A stretch of 64,000 nucleotides of DNA from positions 1,595,051 through 1,659,050 of the forward strand of contig NZ_LT629731.1 of NCBI RefSeq assembly GCF_900104575.1, written 5' to 3'. Within the stretch, counting starts at the first letter, position 1. Every line of letters begins with the position of its first letter. The notes under the pieces are model-generated. The model was given only the letters and a program-made list of their open reading frames with translations, made no database searches and was not told the DNA's origin. Positions 34,575 through 42,405 of this stretch are shown here, in pieces. The stretch is from Bacillus tuaregi. GTDB taxonomy: Bacteria > Bacillota > Bacilli > Bacillales > Cytobacillaceae. Made by a program: the position numbers and the translations under genes.

Positions 34575-35654
34575 TTAATTCTTTTCCTTGAGAGAAATTC
34601 GAAAGAGCTTATCATCATGTTCATCTGGGTCGCCGCGTCCATCTGTGTTATTGCTGACGAAATAAAGAGAATTTCCATCAATCAGCACATCCCTAATCCG
34701 TCCGAGTCCGGTAACCACTTCTTGTATCTGGCCAGTTTGTATGTTAAATTCAAGCACAGCGGCACCTCTTAAAGCGGCTGTGTACAGCTTATCCTCAAAA
34801 TAATCCATCCCAGAAGGTGCCCAAGTCCTGCTATCTCCTGAAGTAAAGATTGGTGTAACCATCCCTTGTTTTTCCTCAAAACCCTCGATGAGCGGCCATC
34901 CATAATTCTTACCGGCTTCAATCCTGTTGATTTCATCATTTGCTGAGTTTCCATGCTCACTTGCATACAGGGTTCCGTCAGTGGACCATGTCATCCCCTG
35001 TGGGTTTCGATGTCCATAGCTGTATACATAGGAATTCGGAAAGGGATTATCCTTTGGAACTGAGCCATCAAGATTAAGTCGTAAAATTTTCCCGCCCAAT
35101 GCTTTAGTATCTTGTGCAATGGAAGGCTCAGCCGCATCACCTGCTGTTGCATAGAGCTTGCCGTCAGGGCCTATTTTTAGCCGTCCTCCATGATGAACAG
35201 GTCCGCTTGGAATCTTATCGATTAGTAGGTTTTCTTCCTTCCAGCTGTTGTTCTTTAATTGAAGGGTTACAATCCGGTTAAATTGGCCTGAACTATTTTC
35301 ATACGTATAATAGGCATAAGCTAGATGGGATTCAGTAAAATCGGGAGCCAAGACAAAGCCTAATAAGCCGGCTTCAGCAGCGGTTGATAGCTTCTTCTTA
35401 AGTTCTACCTTTTGTCTTAGCTTTTTGTTACCTTCAACCGTTACAATTGATCCTGTTCGCTCTGTTAGGTAAAAGGCTTCTCCAAGTTTGTTAATTGACC
35501 AAGGAATTTCAAGGTGATCTGCAATTATTTCAAATTCAGTTTGAGGTGAGATGGCGGCTTCTTCTTTCATTCTTTCTCGTTCATTGCTTTTTGAACATCC
35601 AGTGAAAACAATAATAGTAAACAAGGACAGTACGATAGCCAAGGCATGTTTCAA
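34575..35654 (-). CDS. PQQ-type sugar dehydrogenase-like lipoprotein
   Basis: About 359 residues from TTG 35654, giving a lipoprotein signal that ends VFTGC. The GSDH beta-propeller is evident: LEIPWSINKLGEAFYLTERTG, GLLGFVLAPDF, PVHHGGRLKIGPDGKLYATAGDA, GGKILRLNLDGSVPKDNPFPNSYVYSYGHRNPQGM, YASEHGNSANDEINRIEAGKNYGWP. These are family 1 soluble glucose/aldose dehydrogenase (Asd/YliI) motifs. It would act outside the cell, but PQQ synthesis is not evident here and the cofactor is unproven. The start TTG is 11 bases from GGAG. Confidence 0.82.
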   Translation of the reverse strand: MKHALAIVLSLFTIIVFTGCSKSNERERMKEEAAISPQTEFEIIADHLEIPWSINKLGEAFYLTERTGSIVTVEGNKKLRQKVELKKKLSTAAEAGLLGFVLAPDFTESHLAYAYYTYENSSGQFNRIVTLQLKNNSWKEENLLIDKIPSGPVHHGGRLKIGPDGKLYATAGDAAEPSIAQDTKALGGKILRLNLDGSVPKDNPFPNSYVYSYGHRNPQGMTWSTDGTLYASEHGNSANDEINRIEAGKNYGWPLIEGFEEKQGMVTPIFTSGDSRTWAPSGMDYFEDKLYTAALRGAAVLEFNIQTGQIQEVVTGLGRIRDVLIDGNSLYFVSNNTDGRGDPDEHDDKLFRISLKEKN

Positions 35655-35937
35655 TTCATGATCAACTCCATTGTTATTAGATTTCAAGCGGGATCATTAG
35701 TTGATATATGTTTTCTATCTATAAAAATAAATTCCTGCATAAATTCTATTCATTCAATCCAGCTTAAATGTATTCCAGAAACTTACAATTGAATTCAACA
35801 TCATTTATGTTAAGATAATAGATGTCGGCAGGAGCTGATATGAAATCTTTGCTCGACCATTGAGCATTCCGAACGTCAGCGTGAAGAACTTGCGCGAATC
35901 GATTAGAACGTGAAGTTATCATCGATTACCTCATAAT

Positions 35938-36300
35938 GGGGACGCTACGGATTCGACAGGGGTAGTTCGAGCTTAGGTTGCGAGTCGAGGGGATCGGCCT
36001 CGTTAAAACGTCAAAGCCTATAACTGGCAAACAACAAAACAATTTCGCTTTAGCTGCCTAATAAGCGCTTAGCGGTTCCTCCCTCCATCGCCCATGTGGT
36101 TGGGTAAGGGACTCAACTTTAGTGGGCTACGCCGGATTCCGCCGTCTCGAGGATGAAGGAAGAGAATAATCAGACTAGCTAGCCCGGACGCCCGTCGATA
36201 GGCATATGGAGCGGCGAAACAGTAAATATATCGACTACACTCGTAGAAGCTTAAGTAACGATATCTTTGGACGTGGGTTCGACTCCCACCGTCTCCACCA
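35938..36300 (+). ncRNA. ssrA: tmRNA (transfer-messenger RNA)
   Basis: Starts GGGGACGCTACGGATTCGAC and ends GGTTCGACTCCCACCGTCTCCACCA, the tRNA-Ala-like ends with encoded CCA. The resume frame reads GGC AAA CAA CAA AAC AAT TTC GCT TTA GCT GCC TAA, giving the tag (A)GKQQNNFALAA, which ends in the proteolysis signal ALAA. Length about 363. It rescues stalled ribosomes with SmpB. The smpB gene is not in view directly upstream. The tag differs from B. subtilis and fits a Bacillales relative. Confidence 0.97.
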
Positions 36301-36421
36301 TACATAAAAGCAGTTTTTTTCTATTGGATTGAAAGATCTATTAGGTGTTATGTATAATGCCTTGTTTCATTTCAATAAAAGCTATGTTAAAATGTAGTTA
36401 TTAATGTTAAAGAGGTGATGG

Positions 36422-36460
36422 GTGGACGATGAAGAACTAATCTTATTTTTTACAGTTTGA
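36422..36460 (+). CDS. Leader peptide of the vmlR attenuator (12 aa)
   Basis: GTG 36422 lies six bases after AGAGG and encodes (M)DDEELILFFTV, ending TGA 36460. The frame spans attenuator segment 1, as required for stalling control. An alternative 4-codon frame starts at ATG 36418. Confidence 0.6.
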   Translation: MDDEELILFFTV

Positions 36461-36560
36461 AATTGCATATTTCAAATGAAATGAAATAGGATTAGTCTGC
36501 CCATTTATTGATATTTTAGACATAAGCTATTATGCGTTGATAGCTTATTTGTATGCGACT

Positions 36561-36590
36561 AATCCTTCCAAATAATTGGGAGGATTTTTT
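36561..36590 (+). terminator. Attenuator terminator ahead of vmlR
   Basis: Nine-pair stem AATCCTTCC/GGGAGGATT followed by TTTTTT, ending 31 bases before the vmlR start. Confidence 0.85.
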
Positions 36591-36621
36591 GATTCTCCCT
36601 GCAATGAAAGGGAATGATTTG

Positions 36622-38253
36622 ATGAAAGTACTGCTTAAAATTCACAATCTGAGTTATGAAATAAAGGCTCAATGTCTTTTTAAAGACCTAAATGCAACGG
36701 TCCATCAAGGGGATATCATTGGAGTAATTGGGAAAAATGGTGCAGGGAAGTCAACGTTACTGCAGCTCCTAAATAAGCTCCTTATACCAACTAGCGGGCA
36801 AATACAGTGGCAACAGGAAAACGTAAGTGTCGTCACTGTTGAACAAGAGACAGAGACTTATTCCTTTGACGAAGTGACACCATTGGAGGCAGCTTTATTG
36901 GAGAAACTGGATGTCCCGACACATGATTTCTCTCAGCTGAGCGGTGGAGAAAAACTGAAGGCACGACTATCAAAGGGATTTGCCGAGGGTGCGCAGCTTC
37001 TATTGTTAGATGAACCAACAAATCATCTTGATCAGTCAAGCACGGAAAAACTGCTAAATTTAATGAAAAGCTATACTGGGACAATTATCTTTGTCTCGCA
37101 TGATCGTTCATTTTTAGATGAAGTAGCAACCAAAATCTGGTCAATCGAAAATAAAAGCTTAATTGAGCATAAAGGGAACTATTCCAGCTATATGAAGGCA
37201 CGCGAGCAGAAACGTTTGACACAGCAGCGTGAATATGAAAAGCAGCAAAGAATGGTCGAAAAGATTGAAGCACAGATGCAGGAGCTCACATCCTGGTCAA
37301 ATAAGGCCCATTCCCAATCGACCAAACAGGAAGGGTTTAAAGAATATCATCGCGTAAAAGCGAAACGCTTGGATTCGCAGGTGAAATCGAAACGAAAACG
37401 CCTTGAAAAGGAACTGGAGAAGGCAAAGATTGAACGAGTGGAGCCTGATTATCATGTGCAATTCTCTCTGAAGGCACATCATAAAATGGGAAAGCGGTTC
37501 TTGGAGGTGAAAGATTTAAGCAAGAGTTTTGCTGGAGTTTCCTTATTTAAAAATGTCCATTTTACGATACAGTATGGTGAGAAAGTCGCTCTTATAGGTC
37601 CAAATGGGAGCGGAAAAACCACGCTTCTGAAAATCATCATGGGGCAAGAAAGTGCAGAAGGCGAGGTATGGATATCCCCTGCCGCTGAAATTGGCTATTT
37701 AACACAGGAGGTCTTTGATTTACCGCTTGAAAGGACACCTGCAGAGCTTTTCTATAAAGAAACCTTTGCTGAAAGAGGAAAGGTGCAAAATCTAATGAAG
37801 CATTTAGGGTTTTCAGCAGAGCAATGGTCTGAGCCAATAGGGAATATGAGCATGGGTGAGCGGGTAAAGTGCAAGCTGATGGTCTATATTCTTGAAGAAA
37901 AAGACGTACTTATACTAGATGAACCGACCAATCACCTCGACCTGCCGTCTCGCGAGCAGCTTGAACAAACATTAACTGATTATAATGGGACCCTTCTGGT
38001 CGTTTCACATGACCGTTATTTTCTTGAAAAAACGACAAATATTCGGTTAACCATATCAGATAGAAGCATAAGCAAACAATTAAAAATAGACTCAACTAAA
38101 ACAGATGACGAGGAAGAATTACTCTTAAAGCTTGAAACAGAGCGACAGGAGGTACTTGGAAAACTCAGCTTTATGACACCAAAGGATAAAGAATATTACG
38201 AGCTTGATCGAAAATTTAATGAGCTCACAAAAATAATAAAGGATCTGCAATAA
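36622..38253 (+). CDS. vmlR: ABC-F ribosome protection protein VmlR
   Basis: 543 residues from ATG 36622, eight bases after AAAGGGA (the longer open frame runs into the attenuator). Two ABC domains have no membrane part. Domain 1: Walker A GKNGAGKST (37-44), signature LSGGEKLKARL, Walker B LLLLDEPTNHLD. A long charged linker follows (REYEKQQRMVEKIEAQMQELTSWSNKAH), the antibiotic-resistance domain. Domain 2: GPNGSGKTT, MSMGERVKCKL, VLILDEPTNHLDLPSRE. The tail RQEVLGKLSFMTPKDKEYYELD is VmlR-like. It displaces lincosamides, streptogramin A and pleuromutilins from the ribosome. Related B. subtilis vmlR is also attenuated. Confidence 0.9.
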   Translation: MKVLLKIHNLSYEIKAQCLFKDLNATVHQGDIIGVIGKNGAGKSTLLQLLNKLLIPTSGQIQWQQENVSVVTVEQETETYSFDEVTPLEAALLEKLDVPTHDFSQLSGGEKLKARLSKGFAEGAQLLLLDEPTNHLDQSSTEKLLNLMKSYTGTIIFVSHDRSFLDEVATKIWSIENKSLIEHKGNYSSYMKAREQKRLTQQREYEKQQRMVEKIEAQMQELTSWSNKAHSQSTKQEGFKEYHRVKAKRLDSQVKSKRKRLEKELEKAKIERVEPDYHVQFSLKAHHKMGKRFLEVKDLSKSFAGVSLFKNVHFTIQYGEKVALIGPNGSGKTTLLKIIMGQESAEGEVWISPAAEIGYLTQEVFDLPLERTPAELFYKETFAERGKVQNLMKHLGFSAEQWSEPIGNMSMGERVKCKLMVYILEEKDVLILDEPTNHLDLPSREQLEQTLTDYNGTLLVVSHDRYFLEKTTNIRLTISDRSISKQLKIDSTKTDDEEELLLKLETERQEVLGKLSFMTPKDKEYYELDRKFNELTKIIKDLQ

Positions 38254-38254
38254 A

Positions 38255-38300
38255 AAAGGCCCTTATCTCTATAGAAATCAGGAGATAAGGGCCTTTTATT
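38255..38300 (+). terminator. Rho-independent terminator after vmlR
   Basis: AAAAGGCCCTTATCTC/GAGATAAGGGCCTTTT perfect stem. Confidence 0.92.
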
Positions 38301-38428
38301 GAACAATCATTGAAATTGTGATGTATCCCTTACTTCAGCAAAAAAACTTCAAGGAAATGACGAATAACGTTCAATTTGTTTTAAATAATATGAATTATAT
38401 TAATTGATTTCCATGGTAATATTAGGGT

Positions 38429-38446
38429 GTGTTAAATATTTCACAA
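38429..38446 (+). promoter_or_regulatory. Rex/Fnr-like redox operator
   Basis: GTGTTAAATATTTCACAA differs from the Rex consensus TTGTGAAATATTTCACAA form at two places. The inner TGTTA-N6-TCACA also matches an Fnr box with one mismatch. It lies about 90 bases before the surface flavin reductase gene and suggests induction under low oxygen or high NADH. Confidence 0.5.
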
Positions 38447-38538
38447 AATATTTTATAAGAGTGGTGATTTTATAGAAGAAGCAGTAATGGAATGAAAGCT
38501 CTTTAAAAATATCATTAATTGAGAGGAGTTTCTATGCT

Positions 38539-40518
38539 ATGAGTAAAAAACAGCTTAGAACGTTAATTAGTATGATTCTTGTCTTATTCATACTAGTATT
38601 TGCAGCAGGCTGCGGTCAAAAGGACACAGAAAATTCTGGGTCAAAGGATACGAGCACCACTTCTGAAATAACATTTGAACCGGGTACATATTCTTCTACA
38701 CAAAAAGGGAACTTTGGTGATGTCCCTGTTACCGTTACCTTCAGTGAAAAGGAAATTACAAAAATTGAAATCGGAGATAATCAAGAAACCCCTGATATTT
38801 CTGGTCCTGCTTTTGACAAGATAATGGATGAAATTATGAACGGACAGACTCTTAAAGTAGATACTGTTTCTGGTGCAACGAACTCTAGTAATGCACTCCT
38901 TACCGCTGTTGAAGATTGTGTAAAACAAGCTGGCGGGGACGTTACTGCCTTGAAAGAAAAAAGCTCTGAGAAAAAGGCAGGCGAACCGATTGAAAAAACA
39001 GCTGATATAGTCGTAATTGGTGGCGGCGGTGCTGGTCTTGCTGCTGCAACTTCAGCTGCAGAGGATGGAGCAAGTGTTATTTTGATTGAAAAGGGTGTTG
39101 CGCTTGGCGGAAATACTATTAGAGCCGGTGGAGCGTTTAACTCCTATGATCCAGATCGTCAAAAATCAGTTGAAATGAATGATGCCCTTCTTAACGAGCT
39201 AAAAGGATATTTGGATGATGAGCCTAGTGAATATGGAGACTTTGCTCCAACGTTTGAGGTATTAAAAACACAAATTAAAGAGTATTTAGAGTCAGGTAAT
39301 ACAACAGTTCTTTTCGACTCACCTGAATTGCATGCCATCCATACTTATATTGGGGGTAAAAGAACTGATTTAAATGGTAATGAAATAACAAGTGACTATG
39401 ATTTAGCAACTACTCTAACCAATAATACTTTAGCTACTATTAAGTGGTCTGAAGAAGTTGGAGTTAAATATTCTCCTAACATTAATACTGTTCTCGGTGC
39501 CCTTTGGCCAAGAACACATAATGTTCCAACCGGAGTAGCTTATATCCAGCCTTTTGAAGCAAAAGCGGTTGAATTGGGTACAGAGATCATGCTTGAAACA
39601 AAGGCTGAAGAGTTAATTATGAAGGACGGTAAAGTTGTCGGAGTAAAAGGATCTAAAACAGATGGAACTCCTGTTACCTTAATGGCTAATAAAGGGGTTG
39701 TAGTAGCAACAGGCGGTTTTGGTGCAAATCCTGAAATGAGACAGGAATATAATACGTACTGGCCTGAGATGCCACTTACAATGAAAACCACCAATACTCC
39801 TGATGCAACAGGTGACGGTATTGTCATGGGTGAAAAGGTTGGTGCTCAGCTAGTCGGTATGGGCTTCATTCAGTTAATGCCTAGCTCCCATCCAGAATCT
39901 GGTGCATTATCTGGCGGAGTATGGGGCAGTGCTGAAACACAGGTATTTGTAAACAGTGATGGTAAACGATTTGTTAACGAATATGCCGAGCGTGATGTAT
40001 TAGCTAGTGCAGCATTAGAGCAGGAAGACCAGCTATTCTATATCATTTGTGATGCAAACACGGCCGGTATATCTCCTGAAGGGAAAAACGGATGGGGAGA
40101 CGACATCGAAACCTTAATTAAAAACAAGAGCATCTATAAAGCGGATACATTAGAAGATTTAGCTCTTCAGCTTGGGATGGAAAAGGATGCTTTAGTGAAC
40201 GAAATAGCGAAATATAATGGATATATTGAGAACAAAAACGATCCTGATTTTGGTAAAGCAAACTTTGGACCTAAGCTTGAAACAGGTCCATTCTATGCAA
40301 CACCAAGATCCCCATCGGTACACCATACAATGGGTGGATTAGCGATTGACACATCTGCTCGAGTATTAAATGCGGAGAACCAGCCAATCCCTGGTCTTTA
40401 TGCTGCTGGTGAAGTAACAGGAGGAATCCATGCAGGTAATAGATTAGGAGGCAACGCGATTGCCGACATTTTAACCTATGGTAAAATCGCAGGACAAAGT
40501 GCAGCCGCAGAAAAATAA
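38539..40518 (+). CDS. Surface-anchored FMN/FAD flavoprotein reductase (fumarate/urocanate reductase-like)
   Basis: 659 residues. A lipoprotein signal ends FAAGC (Cys25). An FMN-binding domain (about 45-130) contains DTVSGATNSS, whose SGAT motif (111-114) is the ApbE flavinylation site. The FAD-dependent reductase domain follows (IVVIGGGGAGLAAATSAAEDGASVILIEKG from 157; VVVATGGFGANPEM; HTMGGLAID; GLYAAGEVTGGIHAGNRLGGNAIADIL). Anchored outside, it would reduce an enoate such as fumarate with electrons passed by extracellular flavins, as in Listeria FrdA. No apbE or NADH dehydrogenase is nearby. A Rex/Fnr-like site precedes it. Confidence 0.85.
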   Translation: MSKKQLRTLISMILVLFILVFAAGCGQKDTENSGSKDTSTTSEITFEPGTYSSTQKGNFGDVPVTVTFSEKEITKIEIGDNQETPDISGPAFDKIMDEIMNGQTLKVDTVSGATNSSNALLTAVEDCVKQAGGDVTALKEKSSEKKAGEPIEKTADIVVIGGGGAGLAAATSAAEDGASVILIEKGVALGGNTIRAGGAFNSYDPDRQKSVEMNDALLNELKGYLDDEPSEYGDFAPTFEVLKTQIKEYLESGNTTVLFDSPELHAIHTYIGGKRTDLNGNEITSDYDLATTLTNNTLATIKWSEEVGVKYSPNINTVLGALWPRTHNVPTGVAYIQPFEAKAVELGTEIMLETKAEELIMKDGKVVGVKGSKTDGTPVTLMANKGVVVATGGFGANPEMRQEYNTYWPEMPLTMKTTNTPDATGDGIVMGEKVGAQLVGMGFIQLMPSSHPESGALSGGVWGSAETQVFVNSDGKRFVNEYAERDVLASAALEQEDQLFYIICDANTAGISPEGKNGWGDDIETLIKNKSIYKADTLEDLALQLGMEKDALVNEIAKYNGYIENKNDPDFGKANFGPKLETGPFYATPRSPSVHHTMGGLAIDTSARVLNAENQPIPGLYAAGEVTGGIHAGNRLGGNAIADILTYGKIAGQSAAAEK

Positions 40519-40525
40519 AAGAATC

Positions 40526-40559
40526 AAAAAGACAGTCATGCTATATGGCTGTCTTTTTT
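40526..40559 (+). terminator. Rho-independent terminator
   Basis: AAAAGACAG/CTGTCTTTTTTG hairpin. Confidence 0.85.
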
Positions 40560-40790
40560 GTTCAATGTGAATAGAGGCTTTTGATGCTATAAAACCTTTT
40601 ATTCCAATGCATTAGGTTGTATAATAATACTACACTAATTTGATGTGTTAACAGAACATTCACAAAGATTTAGTTTGTAAAAATACTATTTTATTATAAA
40701 ATAAGCTTATGATTTATGAAGAATTACATAGAAATATGTAAGGTTCATAGAGAATGGGAGAAATTATACGGGAGAATGTGTGGTGAAAAC

Positions 40791-41321
40791 ATGAAAAGAT
40801 TTTTTTTAATGACAGTATTCGTATTGATATTGGCCGTTTTAGCTGCCTGCGGATCCAATGATGAAGCACAAGTAACAGATCAAGAGAATGTAAACATAAA
40901 GGAACTGGTCAACGATTATTCTTTAGGGAATAGGAAGGATCAAGCTGCTTCTATTACTTCACATGAACTAATTGTCACGAACAGTGATAATAGCCAGGAA
41001 ATCTACGATATTTCTGAAGAAGAATTTTTTGTCTCAATCGCTCCTTATGTCAATGAGACACATCCATGACAAGCTCATAACTTGACAGGTTGTCAAGGGG
41101 AAATGGTAGAGCAGGAATTTGCCTTATATATTGAAAATCAAGAAGGCAAAGTGATTATGGATGAAACAGTGAAAACGCAAGCAAACGGTTTTGTTGACCT
41201 GTGGCTGCCACGGGATGACATATACCGTGTAACCATAAAGCAGGGGGATCAATCAGTTGAATCTGCAATCTCCACTTTTGAGGGTGACAATACCTGTATT
41301 ACAGATATGCAGTTAAAGTAA
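40791..41321 (+). CDS. cueP: CueP-family copper-binding lipoprotein with in-frame UGA (candidate selenocysteine or pseudogene)
   Basis: Reading through TGA 41067-41069 gives 176 residues in one frame. A lipoprotein signal ends VLAAC (Cys20). CueP hallmarks follow: NIKELVNDYSLGN, ASITSHELIVTNSD, EEFFVSIAPYVNETHP-[UGA]-QAHNLTGCQGEMV, ANGFVDLWLPRD and STFEGDNTCITDMQL. The UGA is codon 93; Cys101 and Cys169 follow at +8 and +68, the spacing of the three conserved cysteines I recall in Salmonella CueP (96, 104, 172). No other lesion is seen. CueP binds copper outside the membrane. Either UGA is read as selenocysteine or one base change has broken the gene. Confidence 0.75.
41081..41097 (+). promoter_or_regulatory. 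SECIS-like hairpin after the cueP UGA
   Basis: CTTGACA-GGT-TGTCAAG is a perfect seven-base stem with a GGU loop. The loop starts 18 bases after the UGA. Bacterial SECIS elements, as I recall, have an apical loop 16-37 bases from UGA with G in the first two loop bases. The bases also encode the conserved LTGCQG, so chance is possible. Confidence 0.4.
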
Positions 41322-41348
41322 GGATCACTACTTCGGTTGAAAATAATA

Positions 41349-41385
41349 AAAAACAGCTTAGTTCATGTGAACCGGGCTGTTTTTT
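41349..41385. terminator. Bidirectional terminator
   Basis: AAAAAACAGC...GCTGTTTTTT stem with an inner GTTCA/TGAAC hairpin, between cueP and the convergent lipoprotein gene. Confidence 0.85.
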
Positions 41386-41403
41386 ACTTTCCATGTCCAT
41401 TCA

Positions 41404-41988
41404 TTATTTTACTTTAAAATCTACTTGAGCTTCTAATAGAACCTTTTCAGGAGCTTGGTTCGGATCTTCCTTAGGCACTAAAAAGTCTGCATACCCATTT
41501 ACGACATAATATCCTGTTGGGAAACCATTTTCCATAAAGTCCTTCATAAACTTAACAAATTCCATCTCATCTTCTTCGCTATAAGCACCACTGCCTGTAT
41601 ATTGGATTCGAAGCGGTTCGCCTTTCTTTAATGTGGTGGAAATGAGAGGCTCAGGCATAGGGTAAGAAATATCAAATCCGCGTATTTTTTCCACCATCGG
41701 AAAATAAAAGGGTGAGGCAGCATGCTGAATCGTGATTTCTGCCTGGTCTCCAACATATTCCAATTCTGCAAATAATATCACAGATTGACCGTTCGGGTAC
41801 TCCTTTTGTTCAGATACAAGCCGGTAGATAAAATCTCCATTCTGGACCTCTGACTTTGAATTGACCACATCATATTTAGCCAATTCTGCGCTAAGCTCAT
41901 CACTACTCATACCATCTGCTGTACCGCAACCACTAACCAATACAAATAAGACTAAAAAACCGCCAAATAATAGCCATTTTTTTAACAT
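41404..41988 (-). CDS. Lipoprotein of unknown function
   Basis: 194 residues. The signal MLKKWLLFGGFLVLFVLVSGC gives lipidated Cys21. The mature part is acidic and beta-rich (QSVILFAELEYVGDQAEITIQHAASPFYFPM), reminiscent of proteinase-inhibitor-like or adhesion beta-sandwich lipoproteins, without a firm match. GAGGTGATGAATAA precedes ATG 41988. It should sit on the outer face of the membrane. Confidence 0.7.
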   Translation of the reverse strand: MLKKWLLFGGFLVLFVLVSGCGTADGMSSDELSAELAKYDVVNSKSEVQNGDFIYRLVSEQKEYPNGQSVILFAELEYVGDQAEITIQHAASPFYFPMVEKIRGFDISYPMPEPLISTTLKKGEPLRIQYTGSGAYSEEDEMEFVKFMKDFMENGFPTGYYVVNGYADFLVPKEDPNQAPEKVLLEAQVDFKVK

Positions 41989-42405
41989 TTATTCATCACC
42001 TCATAAACTTAGACGAAATGAATCACAAAAGGGTTACCAATCAAATATACTTACATTTTATATTGTCGCATAGAAGAAAGGGAAACGCTACTGAAGCAAT
42101 AGTATTCAATAATAGATAGATAGGACTCTTGTTCTATATTCTTGTTGTAGAATTTTGATTAAAATTGTTAATAAGTGAGCAGTCATGAATGGGGAAAGAG
42201 TCTGTAGTCAGTAATTACTCGGAATAGAATAAATGAAAAAACTTTTGATACATATTTTTAAAAAATAAGAGATTCAAAGAATGAATTTGTAGCATCTTAA
42301 TATAATGATATTATTATGCGGTTATCCTGAAAGTAATTGGTTCTATCATAAAGGGAAAACACAATCTGTTATTTTTCATAACCAATTGAAAGGACATGAA
42401 AATTA
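41989..42405. other. Intergenic region, nothing clear
   Basis: About 417 A+T-rich bases between divergent genes. It must hold two promoters, but no palindrome, riboswitch core or credible small ORF is evident. Confidence 0.4.

Larger units (their letters stand above)
36418..36590 (+). promoter_or_regulatory. Ribosome-mediated transcription attenuator of vmlR
   Basis: Four segments compete. Segment 1 (36418-36447: TGGGTGGAC, then ACTAATCTTATT) pairs with segment 2 (AATAGGATTAGT, then CTGCCCA, to 36503). GGATTAGTC of segment 2 (36489-36497) can instead pair perfectly with GACTAATCC of segment 3 (36557-36565). Segment 3-4 (AATCCTTCC/GGGAGGATT, then TTTTTT) is a terminator. Segment 1 lies inside a 12-codon leader ORF. 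A ribosome stalled there would free segment 2 to form the antiterminator. Confidence 0.8.

Noticed and set aside
36069-36305. Minus-strand frame of 78 residues over the tmRNA
   Set aside because: It overlaps ssrA entirely; the sequence is explained by the RNA.
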